Below, piece by piece: positions 18,991 to 26,722 of a DNA stretch of 64,000 nucleotides (position 1 is the stretch's first letter; each line of letters starts with the position of its first letter). The stretch comes from SIG653 sp045578045 (lineage in GTDB: Bacteria; Bacillota; Clostridia; Oscillospirales; CAG-382). The notes below the pieces were generated by a model. It saw only the letters and a program-made list of their open reading frames with translations. It was not told where the DNA came from and ran no database searches. The stretch is taken from NCBI GenBank assembly GCA_045578045.1, contig JAZNJM010000064.1, positions 1 through 64,000 on the forward strand, in the 5' to 3' direction. The position numbers and the translations under genes are program-made.

Positions 18991-19084
18991 GGATTTTTCC
19001 TCCAATAGTAATATTTTTCTTATCTCCTGAATAGGATAGTACAAAGCACTAAAGTTTATTAAAATTCGTAAAATTTCTGTCCGA

Positions 19085-19117
19085 AAGGAGAATACGCCAT
19101 AAGGCGAAAAAAACCAA
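19085..19117 (+). promoter_or_regulatory. Unusually spaced RBS with intervening mini-hairpin
   Basis: AAGGAG (19085-19090) lies 27 bases from the ATG at 19118, too far for normal initiation. Between them CGCC-ATAA-GGCG (19095-19106) can fold into a 4-base-pair hairpin that would shorten the effective distance. No in-frame start lies closer, because a stop occurs at 19100-19102. Confidence 0.5.
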
Positions 19118-20092
19118 ATGAAAACAACAAAAGCGCTTCAAACAAACGAAACAACTCAACAATTCTTTATGCCCGAAGGCAAAGGATTGTATACACCGCA
19201 AAACTTTTCAAAAATCAAGAACATAGATTCTCTTATAAAGGCTATGGATGAACAAACCATATTGGAAGGAAGAGCTGTTCTTTGCGATAATCATCATAAT
19301 CTTCACGTTGAATTAGGTTCTTTCAAAGGTATTATACCCGCAGATGAATGTGTTTTTTCTCATTTTCCAATTAAAGACGTTGCTATTATCAGCCGTGTTG
19401 GAAAGAGCGTTTCTTTCGTTATAACAGATATAACAATCGGAGAAAGAGGAGAACCCTTTATTTTGCTTTCAAGAGCAAAGGCACAAAAAATCTGTATTGA
19501 TGAATATATATCAAAACTCAAAGCGGGAGACATAATAAACGCCAAAGTAACTCATCTGGAAAACTTCGGATGCTTTGTTGATATTGGATGTGGGGTTATT
19601 TCTTTGTTAAGCATCGATACAATGTCAATATCAAGAATATCCCACCCAAGAGACAGATTTTATCCAGGAGAAACAATTAAGGTTATTATCAAAACACCTG
19701 CTGATGAATCGGGAAGAGTTACTTTAAGCCACAAAGAGCTTCTTGGAACTTGGGAAGAAAACGCATCTATGTTTTCTGTTGGTGAAACTGTTTCGGGCCC
19801 TGTCAGAAGTATAGAAAGCTATGGCGTTTTCGTTGAACTTGCTCCCAACCTTGCTGGTCTTGCGGAGTATAAAGAAGGAATCTCCGCAGGACAGACAGCA
19901 ACAGTTTACATAAAAAGCATTATAAAAGAAAAGATGAAAATCAAACTCGTTATCGTTGATTGCGTTAATGCTGAACCAATACGCCCAAAACATAATTATT
20001 TTATATCAGAAGGGCATATTGACAGATGGGTATATTCTCCCGATGCTTCTGAAAGAATTATCGAAAGTGTTTTCAGTGACGATAATTGTTAA
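19118..20092 (+). CDS. S1 RNA-binding-domain protein
   Basis: 324 residues with three S1-like OB-fold repeats at about 50-120, 133-207 and 215-285. The second and third carry the usual pattern (VTHLENFGCFVDIG; VRSIESYGVFVEL). Such proteins (the RpsA-like or IspH-associated S1 group of Clostridia) bind single-stranded RNA and may assist translation. It is divergent from prfA. Its last 20 bases overlap the stop end of the converging hydratase gene, so the two transcripts must overlap. It is shorter than four- to six-domain ribosomal protein S1. Confidence 0.8.
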   Translation: MKTTKALQTNETTQQFFMPEGKGLYTPQNFSKIKNIDSLIKAMDEQTILEGRAVLCDNHHNLHVELGSFKGIIPADECVFSHFPIKDVAIISRVGKSVSFVITDITIGERGEPFILLSRAKAQKICIDEYISKLKAGDIINAKVTHLENFGCFVDIGCGVISLLSIDTMSISRISHPRDRFYPGETIKVIIKTPADESGRVTLSHKELLGTWEENASMFSVGETVSGPVRSIESYGVFVELAPNLAGLAEYKEGISAGQTATVYIKSIIKEKMKIKLVIVDCVNAEPIRPKHNYFISEGHIDRWVYSPDASERIIESVFSDDNC

Positions 20093-22331
20093 TAAGACAG
20101 CCATCAAGAATTATCTGTCTATCTGTTTTTGAAAGAGGAGCAAAGCCAAGAGATATATTTTCTAACGAACCATCTTTTCGAATAATCACAGCAGAAACGT
20201 TTTCTTTCTCTGATTCAATAGCATTTTTAATTCCCTTAACGTATATATAGTCTCCCTCGGAACATTTAAGCTCTTCTTTAAAAATAAAAGGAACAACACC
20301 CCAATTTATAAGGTTAGACAGATAACGCTTTGTTGCATATTCTTTAGCAATATTTGCCCACGTTCCCAATATTTTTTGGCAAGATACAGCTTGTTCTCGT
20401 GCTGAACCGTCTCCTGGTTTATAAGCATATACGAGAGTACCATAACCAACGTTTCCACGTTCTGAAATATCAAGCAATGAAAATACATTGTCAATCTCAG
20501 AAGTATCAACATTACTTAAAGTTTCGTCTCTGCGGGCTTTTTCAAAGGTTCTGAAAGCCTTTGCTGTTGGAACATATGAAGGAACTTTTCTTGAAAGAGC
20601 AAATTCTGCAAGACGTTCGGGATTAGAACGGAAAGAAGATGTTTCTCCAGAAGGTATAAGCTCATCCGTTGTTGTTACAGGATCGGTTATGTATGCTGCA
20701 ACTTTAAGAAGAAGATCCTCCGTAAGAGGAGCCATCTCTGGCCAATCTGTTATATTTGGACCAAATTTAAGGTCAGCAGAGCTGTTGGGATTTCCGAAAC
20801 CATTATATACTCTTGCTTTATATATTTCTTCATTATAAACGTATTCTGGGATAGAATCGTTATAATCAATTTCATCAGCACCAATTAAAACGCCTTTATT
20901 TCTTGCGGTTGCGGCGATTGAACGAGCATCCATTAATGCAACGGCAGCAAGTTGACCTTCACCAGGCTTCGAACCTTCTCTGTTAGGAAAGTTTCTTGTT
21001 GAATGTCTTATGGAAAGTCCTCCATTAAGCGGAACATCCCCAGCTCCGAAGCAAGGACCGCAAAACGCAGTTCTCAAGGTCGCTCCGCTAAGCATAAGGC
21101 TTTCCATAGCTCCCGCTCGCATTGCTGCATAATGAACAGGCTGACTTGAAGGATACACTGAAAGGGAGAACACACCGTTACCCGTGGTTTGACCTTTAAG
21201 AATTTCCGATGCTGCAATAAGGTTTTCATATCCTCCACCTGCGCATCCAGCAATAACACCTTGATCAACGCAGAATTTTCCGTTTATTAACTTATCACGC
21301 AAAGAGAAATTACACGTTTTGCCGCCGAATACTTCGGCGGCGTTTTGTTCAACGCCATAAAGAATTTCATCTGCATTTGCAAGAAATTCCTTTATTGTAT
21401 ATCCGTTTGAAGGATGGAAAGGCAAAGCTATCATTGGCTCTACTTTTGAAAGATCAATTTCAACAACACCACTGTAATATGCAGGTGAAGAAAGCTTCAT
21501 TTCTTTATACGCTTCTCCCCTTCCGTGATTTTGAAGGTATTTCTTTGTTTTTTCGTCTGTTTCCCAAACGGATGAAAGGCAAGTTGTTTCCGTTGTCATA
21601 ACGTCTATACCGATTCTATAGTCCATAGAAATATTTGAAACGCCTTCACCAATAAATTCAAGAACAGTATTTTTAACAAATCCGTTTGCGAAAACTGCTT
21701 TAATAAGTGCAATTGCTACGTCCTGAGGTCCAACACCGTGGGAGGGTTTTCCCGTCAGATGCACTGCAACGATTCGGGGCATATCAATGTCATAGGTTTT
21801 TCCTAAAATCTGTTTTACGAGTTCAGGTCCACCCTCGCCTATTGCAAGACAACCTAAAGCCCCATAACGAGTATGACTGTCTGAACCTAATATCATTTTA
21901 CCTGGAGCTGCAAAACATTCTCTCATATACTGATGAATAACAGCAATATGGGGAGGGACGTAAATTCCACCATATTTAACTGCCGCAGAAAGTCCAAACG
22001 CGTGGTCATCTTCGTTTATTGTTCCACCAACTGCGCAAAGACTGTTATGACAGTTTGTTAGCACATATGGAACGGGGAATTTTTCAAGCCCTGTTGCACG
22101 AGCTGTTTGGATTATACCAACGTACGTTATATCGTGCGATGCCAAAGCATCAAATTTTATGTTAAGTCGTGTTTCGCTGTTTCCAACGTTATGATTCTTT
22201 AAAATTGAATATGCTAACGTATTTTTTGAACATTCTTCCACAGTTATGTTTTTAACGATTTCGGGAAGCTCAGAGGCGGAATTGTAGAATTTACCGCCAT
22301 AATATATACATCCGTTTTTAAGTTCTACCAC
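20073..22331 (-). CDS. Aconitase-family hydratase
   Basis: 752 residues starting at GTG after TAGGAG. Motifs of the aconitase superfamily are clear: GSDSHTRYG early, cluster cysteines in VIAGCAGGGY and CGPCFGAGD, and the swivel domain at the C-terminus. The family dehydrates and rehydrates tricarboxylic acids at a [4Fe-4S] cluster. Sequences of this length and style in Clostridia are usually called hydratase, and citrate/isocitrate as substrate is not certain. It follows obg by 20 bases and is likely the last gene of the rplU operon. It overlaps the S1 gene tail-to-tail. Confidence 0.85.
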   Translation of the reverse strand: MVELKNGCIYYGGKFYNSASELPEIVKNITVEECSKNTLAYSILKNHNVGNSETRLNIKFDALASHDITYVGIIQTARATGLEKFPVPYVLTNCHNSLCAVGGTINEDDHAFGLSAAVKYGGIYVPPHIAVIHQYMRECFAAPGKMILGSDSHTRYGALGCLAIGEGGPELVKQILGKTYDIDMPRIVAVHLTGKPSHGVGPQDVAIALIKAVFANGFVKNTVLEFIGEGVSNISMDYRIGIDVMTTETTCLSSVWETDEKTKKYLQNHGRGEAYKEMKLSSPAYYSGVVEIDLSKVEPMIALPFHPSNGYTIKEFLANADEILYGVEQNAAEVFGGKTCNFSLRDKLINGKFCVDQGVIAGCAGGGYENLIAASEILKGQTTGNGVFSLSVYPSSQPVHYAAMRAGAMESLMLSGATLRTAFCGPCFGAGDVPLNGGLSIRHSTRNFPNREGSKPGEGQLAAVALMDARSIAATARNKGVLIGADEIDYNDSIPEYVYNEEIYKARVYNGFGNPNSSADLKFGPNITDWPEMAPLTEDLLLKVAAYITDPVTTTDELIPSGETSSFRSNPERLAEFALSRKVPSYVPTAKAFRTFEKARRDETLSNVDTSEIDNVFSLLDISERGNVGYGTLVYAYKPGDGSAREQAVSCQKILGTWANIAKEYATKRYLSNLINWGVVPFIFKEELKCSEGDYIYVKGIKNAIESEKENVSAVIIRKDGSLENISLGFAPLSKTDRQIILDGCLINNYRH

Positions 22332-22351
22332 TTTTATATTTCTCCTATTTT

Positions 22352-23620
22352 TTATTCAACATAGTTAAATTCGAGACCGTATATTTCAACTGTATCTCCT
22401 TCTTTTATACCTTTTTCAACAAGAGCATCGAAAACTCCGCCTTTTTTAAGAATCTTCTGGAAATAGTTGAAAGATTCATAATCGTCAAAATAAACGCCTC
22501 CCGCAGCTCTTTTAATCCATTCTCCTGTAACGTGATATACACCGTCTTTATAATCGATGAAGGTCTCTCTAATACGTTCCGGTGTTACGTCAAAGGAAAT
22601 TTCGCTATCATACGAAACAACAGGAGGAAGCTCTTTTAACATATTTGCAACACATTCAAGAAGCGGTTTAATTCCTTCACCCGTTACTGCCGAAATATAA
22701 AACAAAGGCATATTTTTCTCTTTTGAAAACTGTTCAACGCCTTCAAGAAGGCTTTCTTCATAAATGCTGTCTTTTTTATTTCCAACAAGAATCATAGGGC
22801 GTTTTGCGAGTTCTTCACTCCATTTTTCAAGCTCTGAATTGATTTTAATAATTTTGTCAAGAGCCTTTTCACCGTCTTCACATGAAGCATCAAAAAGATG
22901 AAGCATAAGGCGACATCTATCTATATGCCTTAAAAAATCGTGTCCAAGACCAAGTCCGTCCGATGCCCCCTCTATTAATCCAGGAATATCAGCAACAACA
23001 AAGGTTTCTTCATAAACAGAAGCAACGCCAAGATTAGGTGTTAAGGTTGTAAAAGGATAATTTCCTATTTTAGGATTTGCTGCTGTCATCTTTGATAAAA
23101 GAGTTGACTTTCCAACATTTGGAAAACCAACAAGTCCAACGTCTGCAATCATTTTAAGCTCAAGAATAATATCTCTTTCTTCGCCTTCTGTTCCATTCTT
23201 TGCAAAACGTGGTGCTTGTCTTGTTGGGGTTGCAAAATGACTGTTTCCCCATCCGCCTTTTCCTCCTCTTGCCGCAATATACGGTTTACCGTCAGACATA
23301 TCGTGGATAACCTTACCTGTTTCAGCATCCTTAATGACAGTTCCTTTGGGAACGGGAAGAATCAGGTCAACACCGCTTTTCCCCGCAAAACGCTTTCCGC
23401 CACCGTTTTCACCATTTTGCGCAACGTGTTTTCTTCGATTTTTATAATCAAGTAAAGTGTTTTTTCCTTCATCAACAATGAATATAACGTTTCCGCCTCT
23501 TCCACCGTCTCCACCATCAGGGCCGCCATTAGGAACGTATTTTTCTCTGCGAAATGAAACGCTTCCATTACCGCCATTTCCTGCTTTAATATACATTTTG
23601 ACTTTATCAATAAAAATCAA
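22352..23620 (-). CDS. obg: Obg/CgtA ribosome-assembly GTPase
   Basis: 422 residues starting at TTG after GAGGTG. An N-terminal Gly-rich Obg fold (AGNGGNGSVSFRREK) is followed by a GTPase domain with GFPNVGKST, DIPGLIEGAS and NKKD, and a C-terminal OCT domain (the Firmicutes and Actinobacteria form). It acts in 50S assembly and stress control. It follows rpmA, the usual bacterial order L21-L27-Obg, but with 174 bases between that hold a hairpin. Confidence 0.96.
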   Translation of the reverse strand: MIFIDKVKMYIKAGNGGNGSVSFRREKYVPNGGPDGGDGGRGGNVIFIVDEGKNTLLDYKNRRKHVAQNGENGGGKRFAGKSGVDLILPVPKGTVIKDAETGKVIHDMSDGKPYIAARGGKGGWGNSHFATPTRQAPRFAKNGTEGEERDIILELKMIADVGLVGFPNVGKSTLLSKMTAANPKIGNYPFTTLTPNLGVASVYEETFVVADIPGLIEGASDGLGLGHDFLRHIDRCRLMLHLFDASCEDGEKALDKIIKINSELEKWSEELAKRPMILVGNKKDSIYEESLLEGVEQFSKEKNMPLFYISAVTGEGIKPLLECVANMLKELPPVVSYDSEISFDVTPERIRETFIDYKDGVYHVTGEWIKRAAGGVYFDDYESFNYFQKILKKGGVFDALVEKGIKEGDTVEIYGLEFNYVE

Positions 23621-23659
23621 TTTTCAACACCTCACTTTTAACTTTGCTTATATTAAGAA

Positions 23660-23690
23660 ATTAGGAAGTATGCCAACCACACTTCCTAAT
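23660..23690 (-). promoter_or_regulatory. Hairpin between rpmA and obg
   Basis: A perfect 10-base-pair stem (23660-23669 with 23681-23690) with an 11-base loop, followed in the leftward direction by TTTCTT. It may be a partial terminator that lowers obg and hydratase expression relative to the ribosomal genes, or an RNA processing site. Confidence 0.5.
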
Positions 23691-23794
23691 CTTACAATTC
23701 AAACAACGATTCAATTTGCTGTAATTATAAAAAACGTTGATTTACGAAATAATAATTATAAATCTAAAATCTATAAATATAAATTTTTTCTGAA

Positions 23795-24073
23795 TTATGC
23801 TTCGTAAACGCTAACCTTTTTTCTGCCGCCTGCCATAGGTTCAAATTTAACAACGCCGTTTGCAAGAGCAAACAATGTATCATCAGAACCACGACCTACG
23901 TTTTTACCTGGGTGAATACTTGTTCCACGTTGACGAACAATAATATTTCCAGCAAGAACTGCCTGACCGTCAGCACGTTTTACGCCAAGTCTTTTGGATT
24001 CAGAATCTCTGCCGTTCTTTGTTGAACCAACACCCTTTTTATGAGCAAAAAACTGAATTGATAATCTGATCAT
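23795..24073 (-). CDS. rpmA: 50S ribosomal protein L27
   Basis: 92 residues. The protein begins with a nine-residue extension ending in QFF, before AHKKGVGSTKNGRDS, the normal mature N-terminus of L27. In Firmicutes this extension is removed by the cysteine protease Prp, which is the adjacent upstream gene here. L27 reaches the peptidyl transferase centre, so the cleavage is required for function. It sits within the L21-Prp-L27 operon. Confidence 0.97.
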   Translation of the reverse strand: MIRLSIQFFAHKKGVGSTKNGRDSESKRLGVKRADGQAVLAGNIIVRQRGTSIHPGKNVGRGSDDTLFALANGVVKFEPMAGGRKKVSVYEA

Positions 24074-24133
24074 TTCTTTTCTCTCCTATTCTATAGAATT
24101 CAAGCTTTTGTAGAATTTTTAATCTACTTAATT

Positions 24134-24481
24134 TTACGATTTTTTAACCGTTTCTGTCACTTTCACAAAATCTGGATAATCCTCCGAAACAGATTTAATA
24201 CAAAGGTATAAAGTTTTAATTCCCTTTATTGCACATTCGCTTTCAGCATCAAACGGCTTTGTTAATTCAAAGTCAACAGATGCTTTTTTCTCGTTAGATT
24301 TAAAATCAAACTCACATTGAAAAACATCGTTTACCATATTAACAAAAAGCATAACCATAGAGCTGACAGAAGCACAAACTATGTCGCTTCCCGCTTCAGC
24401 ATAGCCCGAATGTCCTTTTATATTAAAACCAACGAAAAAATCTTCCGTTTTATTAATCTTGTAAAAATCAGCCTTAATCAT
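24134..24481 (-). CDS. prp: Ribosomal-processing cysteine protease Prp
   Basis: 115 residues with the signature GHSGYAEAGSDIVCASVS, giving the catalytic pair His24 and Cys36. Prp cleaves the N-terminal extension of L27 after the FF pair. It lies between rplU (27 bases) and rpmA (60 bases), its standard position in Firmicutes. It starts at ATG after AAAAGG. Confidence 0.93.
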   Translation of the reverse strand: MIKADFYKINKTEDFFVGFNIKGHSGYAEAGSDIVCASVSSMVMLFVNMVNDVFQCEFDFKSNEKKASVDFELTKPFDAESECAIKGIKTLYLCIKSVSEDYPDFVKVTETVKKS

Positions 24482-24508
24482 ATGATAACCTTTTAGGATT
24501 ATATATAA

Positions 24509-24817
24509 TTATGCTTCGATTGTTGTGATCTGAACCTTTGTATAAGGTTGTCTGTGACCAATGTGTCTTCTTTCGTTCTTCTTGGATTTGTAACGGTAAA
24601 TGTCGATTTTTTTGCCTTTACCATTTTTGATAACGGTAGCATTTACTTTGCAATCCAATAAGGGAGCGCCAACTTTGAAACCGTCAGCAGCGGAAACGGC
24701 AAGAACCTTATCAAAAACGATAGCCTGTCCGTCCTCTACATTAAGCTTTTCTACGAAGAGAATGTCTCCTTCGGAAACTTTGTACTGCTTTCCGCCTGTT
24801 TCGATTACTGCAAACAC
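24509..24817 (-). CDS. rplU: 50S ribosomal protein L21
   Basis: 102 residues when started at the GTG at 24817, just after GAGGTG. The protein then opens FAVIETGGKQYKV, as L21 should. The frame is open further upstream to 24946, but that part is leader RNA and promoter. The C-terminal RRHIGHRQPYT is the normal L21 end. It is the first gene of the operon rplU-prp-rpmA and probably obg and the hydratase. Confidence 0.96.
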   Translation of the reverse strand: MFAVIETGGKQYKVSEGDILFVEKLNVEDGQAIVFDKVLAVSAADGFKVGAPLLDCKVNATVIKNGKGKKIDIYRYKSKKNERRHIGHRQPYTKVQITTIEA

Positions 24818-24900
24818 GAAAAGCACCTCACTTTCTTTTATGTCTCGCTGTATTTTAGGGCGGCACTTACTGCACTTCAAAATGCCCCATACAAGCGGCT
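24818..24900 (-). promoter_or_regulatory. Leader of the rplU operon (possible L21 leader RNA)
   Basis: About 80 bases of untranslated leader between the promoter and the GTG start. Firmicutes rplU transcripts often carry an L21 leader element for autoregulation. The region has a suitable position and length, but I could not verify the consensus structure. Confidence 0.45.
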
Positions 24901-24905
24901 TTTTA

Positions 24906-24934
24906 ATTATAACATCAAAAAAGGCAGTTGTCAA
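24906..24934 (-). promoter_or_regulatory. Consensus promoter of the rplU operon
   Basis: Minus strand: a perfect TTGACA (24929-24934) and a perfect TATAAT (24906-24911) with a 17-base spacer. Its -35 region lies inside the terminator hairpin of the upstream gene. Confidence 0.9.
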
Positions 24935-24963
24935 GAAGTTTTTCAAAACAAGCTGCCTTTTTA
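24917..24963. terminator. Terminator overlapping the rplU promoter
   Basis: GGCAG (24923-24927) pairs with CTGCC (24953-24957), and the inner TTGT/ACAA extends the stem past a bulged G. A-runs and T-runs flank both sides, so it can work in either direction. In the leftward direction it ends the nucleoside phosphorylase transcript. Confidence 0.7.
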
Positions 24964-25078
24964 TTGTAAAAAAATTATGAACTATAATTTTTTATATGAA
25001 TCATACCTACTTATATCTTTCTTAACATATCAATTCTATTGAAATTTGATAATATATATGAAAAATACTACTTTAATA

Positions 25079-25843
25079 TCATTTTGACAATTCCTTGTCT
25101 TTTTCAACAAGAATTCTAACAGCCTCTATTGCTGTTTTAATTGCAGCCTCAGTATCGTGAACTTCTGGATTACTCAAGCCAGCATCTGCTCTTTCTTGAT
25201 TCCAAACAACCTGAAAAACTGAACCTGCTCTGACCTTAAGTGTTGCCGCTACTGTATAAAGAGCCGCTGCCTCCATTTCACTGCAAAGAACTCCAAGCCT
25301 TTTCCACGCTTCCCATTTTTCAAGAAGTGCAGTAGCCGTAGCCATTCTTTTTGGGGAATGTTGACCATAAAATGAATCTTTACTTTGACATACACCCATA
25401 TGACATTTTTGTCCTAATTTTCGTGCGGCTTCTCTAAGTGCATATGCAACATCAAAGTCTCCTACCGCTGGAAATTCAACGGGAGCATATTCGTTGCTCG
25501 TTCCATCCTGACGAACAGCACCCGTTGCAACCACAATATCTCCGCCAATAACGTCAAGCTGTATTCCTCCGCAAGTTCCAACACGAATAAACGTATCTGC
25601 TCCGCCCATAACAAGTTCTTCCATAGCTATTGCAGATGAAGGACCTCCTATACCGGTTGAACAAACTGAAACTTTCGCTCCGTTTATTGTTCCAGTATAA
25701 ATCGTATATTCTCTGTTTGATGAAACAAACTCTGCGGTATCAAAAAAGGATGCTATCTTTTCGCATCTTCCTGGATCACCTGGCAAAAAACAATATTTAC
25801 CAATACTTCCCTCGGGACATCTGAGATGATAAAATTCCTGCAT
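25079..25843 (-). CDS. Uridine phosphorylase-type nucleoside phosphorylase
   Basis: 254 residues from the ATG at 25843, which follows GGAGG. The longer frame to 25879 is not used. It has FLPGDPGRC near the start (phosphate-binding Gly and Arg), STGIGGPSSAIA, RVGTCGG and the nucleoside-binding SEMEAAAL motif of the NP-I family. It converts a nucleoside plus phosphate to base and ribose 1-phosphate. The sequence style is closest to uridine phosphorylases, but the base specificity is inferred. It is monocistronic, with its own promoter and terminator. Confidence 0.9.
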   Translation of the reverse strand: MQEFYHLRCPEGSIGKYCFLPGDPGRCEKIASFFDTAEFVSSNREYTIYTGTINGAKVSVCSTGIGGPSSAIAMEELVMGGADTFIRVGTCGGIQLDVIGGDIVVATGAVRQDGTSNEYAPVEFPAVGDFDVAYALREAARKLGQKCHMGVCQSKDSFYGQHSPKRMATATALLEKWEAWKRLGVLCSEMEAAALYTVAATLKVRAGSVFQVVWNQERADAGLSNPEVHDTEAAIKTAIEAVRILVEKDKELSK

Positions 25844-25901
25844 ATTTTCCTCCAAATTTATTATTCCATATGAAATCATATATTTAATTCTTTACTGAAA
25901 T

Positions 25902-25930
25902 ATTTTAACACATTGAACAGAAAAAATCAA
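25902..25930 (-). promoter_or_regulatory. Promoter of the nucleoside phosphorylase gene
   Basis: Minus strand: TTGATT (25925-25930) and TAAAAT (25902-25907), 17 bases apart, about 60 bases upstream of the start codon. Confidence 0.6.
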
Positions 25931-26009
25931 TATGCTTTTTTGGTATTTTACATTTTTCCTATTGAAGATATCAAATTTATATGTTAAAATTACTTATAAA
26001 AATATATTT

Positions 26010-26642
26010 TTAGTTTCCAGAACAGTTTATTGTTTCGTTGCAACAATTACAGCCTTTGTTATAATATCCACCAACCCAAAAGGGAAGACCAACAGGATCA
26101 AACAAAGGTTGACTTTCACACAATACTGAATTATTGCCTCCGCAAGAACTACAGGAGCAATTATTGTTACAACTTGAACCGCAAGAGCAATTATTATTTC
26201 CAAAAGAACAGCCATTGTTACCACACGTACCGCGAGAACAATTATTATTTACACGGGAACAACTACTGTTACCACACGCATCGCAAGAACAGCTATTATT
26301 ACCACACGCACCGCAAGAACAATTATTATTTCCGCAAGAGCAGCTACTTTTTTCGCAAGAACTACAAGAGCTTCCCACTCCAGACGAAAGACAATAAATT
26401 TGTCCTGAACCACAAAATACTCTTGTTGGAACGTTGTCATACTCAACCTCTCTTCTTTCAGTGTTTCTAACATACTGAGACAAAGAAGAACAAGAACAAG
26501 AAGAAGAACAACAACTATTATTTGCTCTGTTTCTTCGAGAGTCCCCGAATAAGTTTTGAGAACTTAATTCAGAATTTCTATAGGATAACGAATTATAATT
26601 TGATATATTCGTATTATTTGATTTATTACAATTACAACTCAT
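26010..26642 (-). CDS. Cysteine/asparagine/serine-rich repeat protein
   Basis: 210 residues of which 33 are cysteine. The central part (about residues 85-180) is built of short units such as GNNNCSCGACGNNSC, also repeated at DNA level. A less biased segment (about 58-80) and a C-terminal segment with FDPVGLPFWVGGYYNKG surround it. There is no signal peptide and no recognised family. The composition recalls Cys-rich spore-coat or metal-binding proteins, but nothing here proves either. The start ATG is preceded by an AT-rich stretch with a weak RBS. The gene is divergent from the YgiQ gene. Confidence 0.55.
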   Translation of the reverse strand: MSCNCNKSNNTNISNYNSLSYRNSELSSQNLFGDSRRNRANNSCCSSSCSCSSLSQYVRNTERREVEYDNVPTRVFCGSGQIYCLSSGVGSSCSSCEKSSCSCGNNNCSCGACGNNSCSCDACGNSSCSRVNNNCSRGTCGNNGCSFGNNNCSCGSSCNNNCSCSSCGGNNSVLCESQPLFDPVGLPFWVGGYYNKGCNCCNETINCSGN

Positions 26643-26722
26643 AATAATATACCTCTTTTTATATTTTAATACAGTATTCTTTTATAATATTTAATGCATA
26701 TATACGCAAAGGAGCTACAAAA

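Noticed and set aside
18990..19044. Longer N-terminus of PrfA
   Set aside because: The ATG at 18990 has a perfect RBS and gives the usual RF1 start. The extra 18 residues have no family match.
24818..24946. Longer N-terminus of L21
   Set aside because: It would include the leader and part of the promoter. GTG at 24817 with GAGGTG gives the normal L21 N-terminus.
26030..26470. Plus-strand frames opposite the Cys-rich gene
   Set aside because: The repeat DNA keeps several frames open. The plus-strand products are Tyr/Asn- or Leu/Gln-rich with no RBS.
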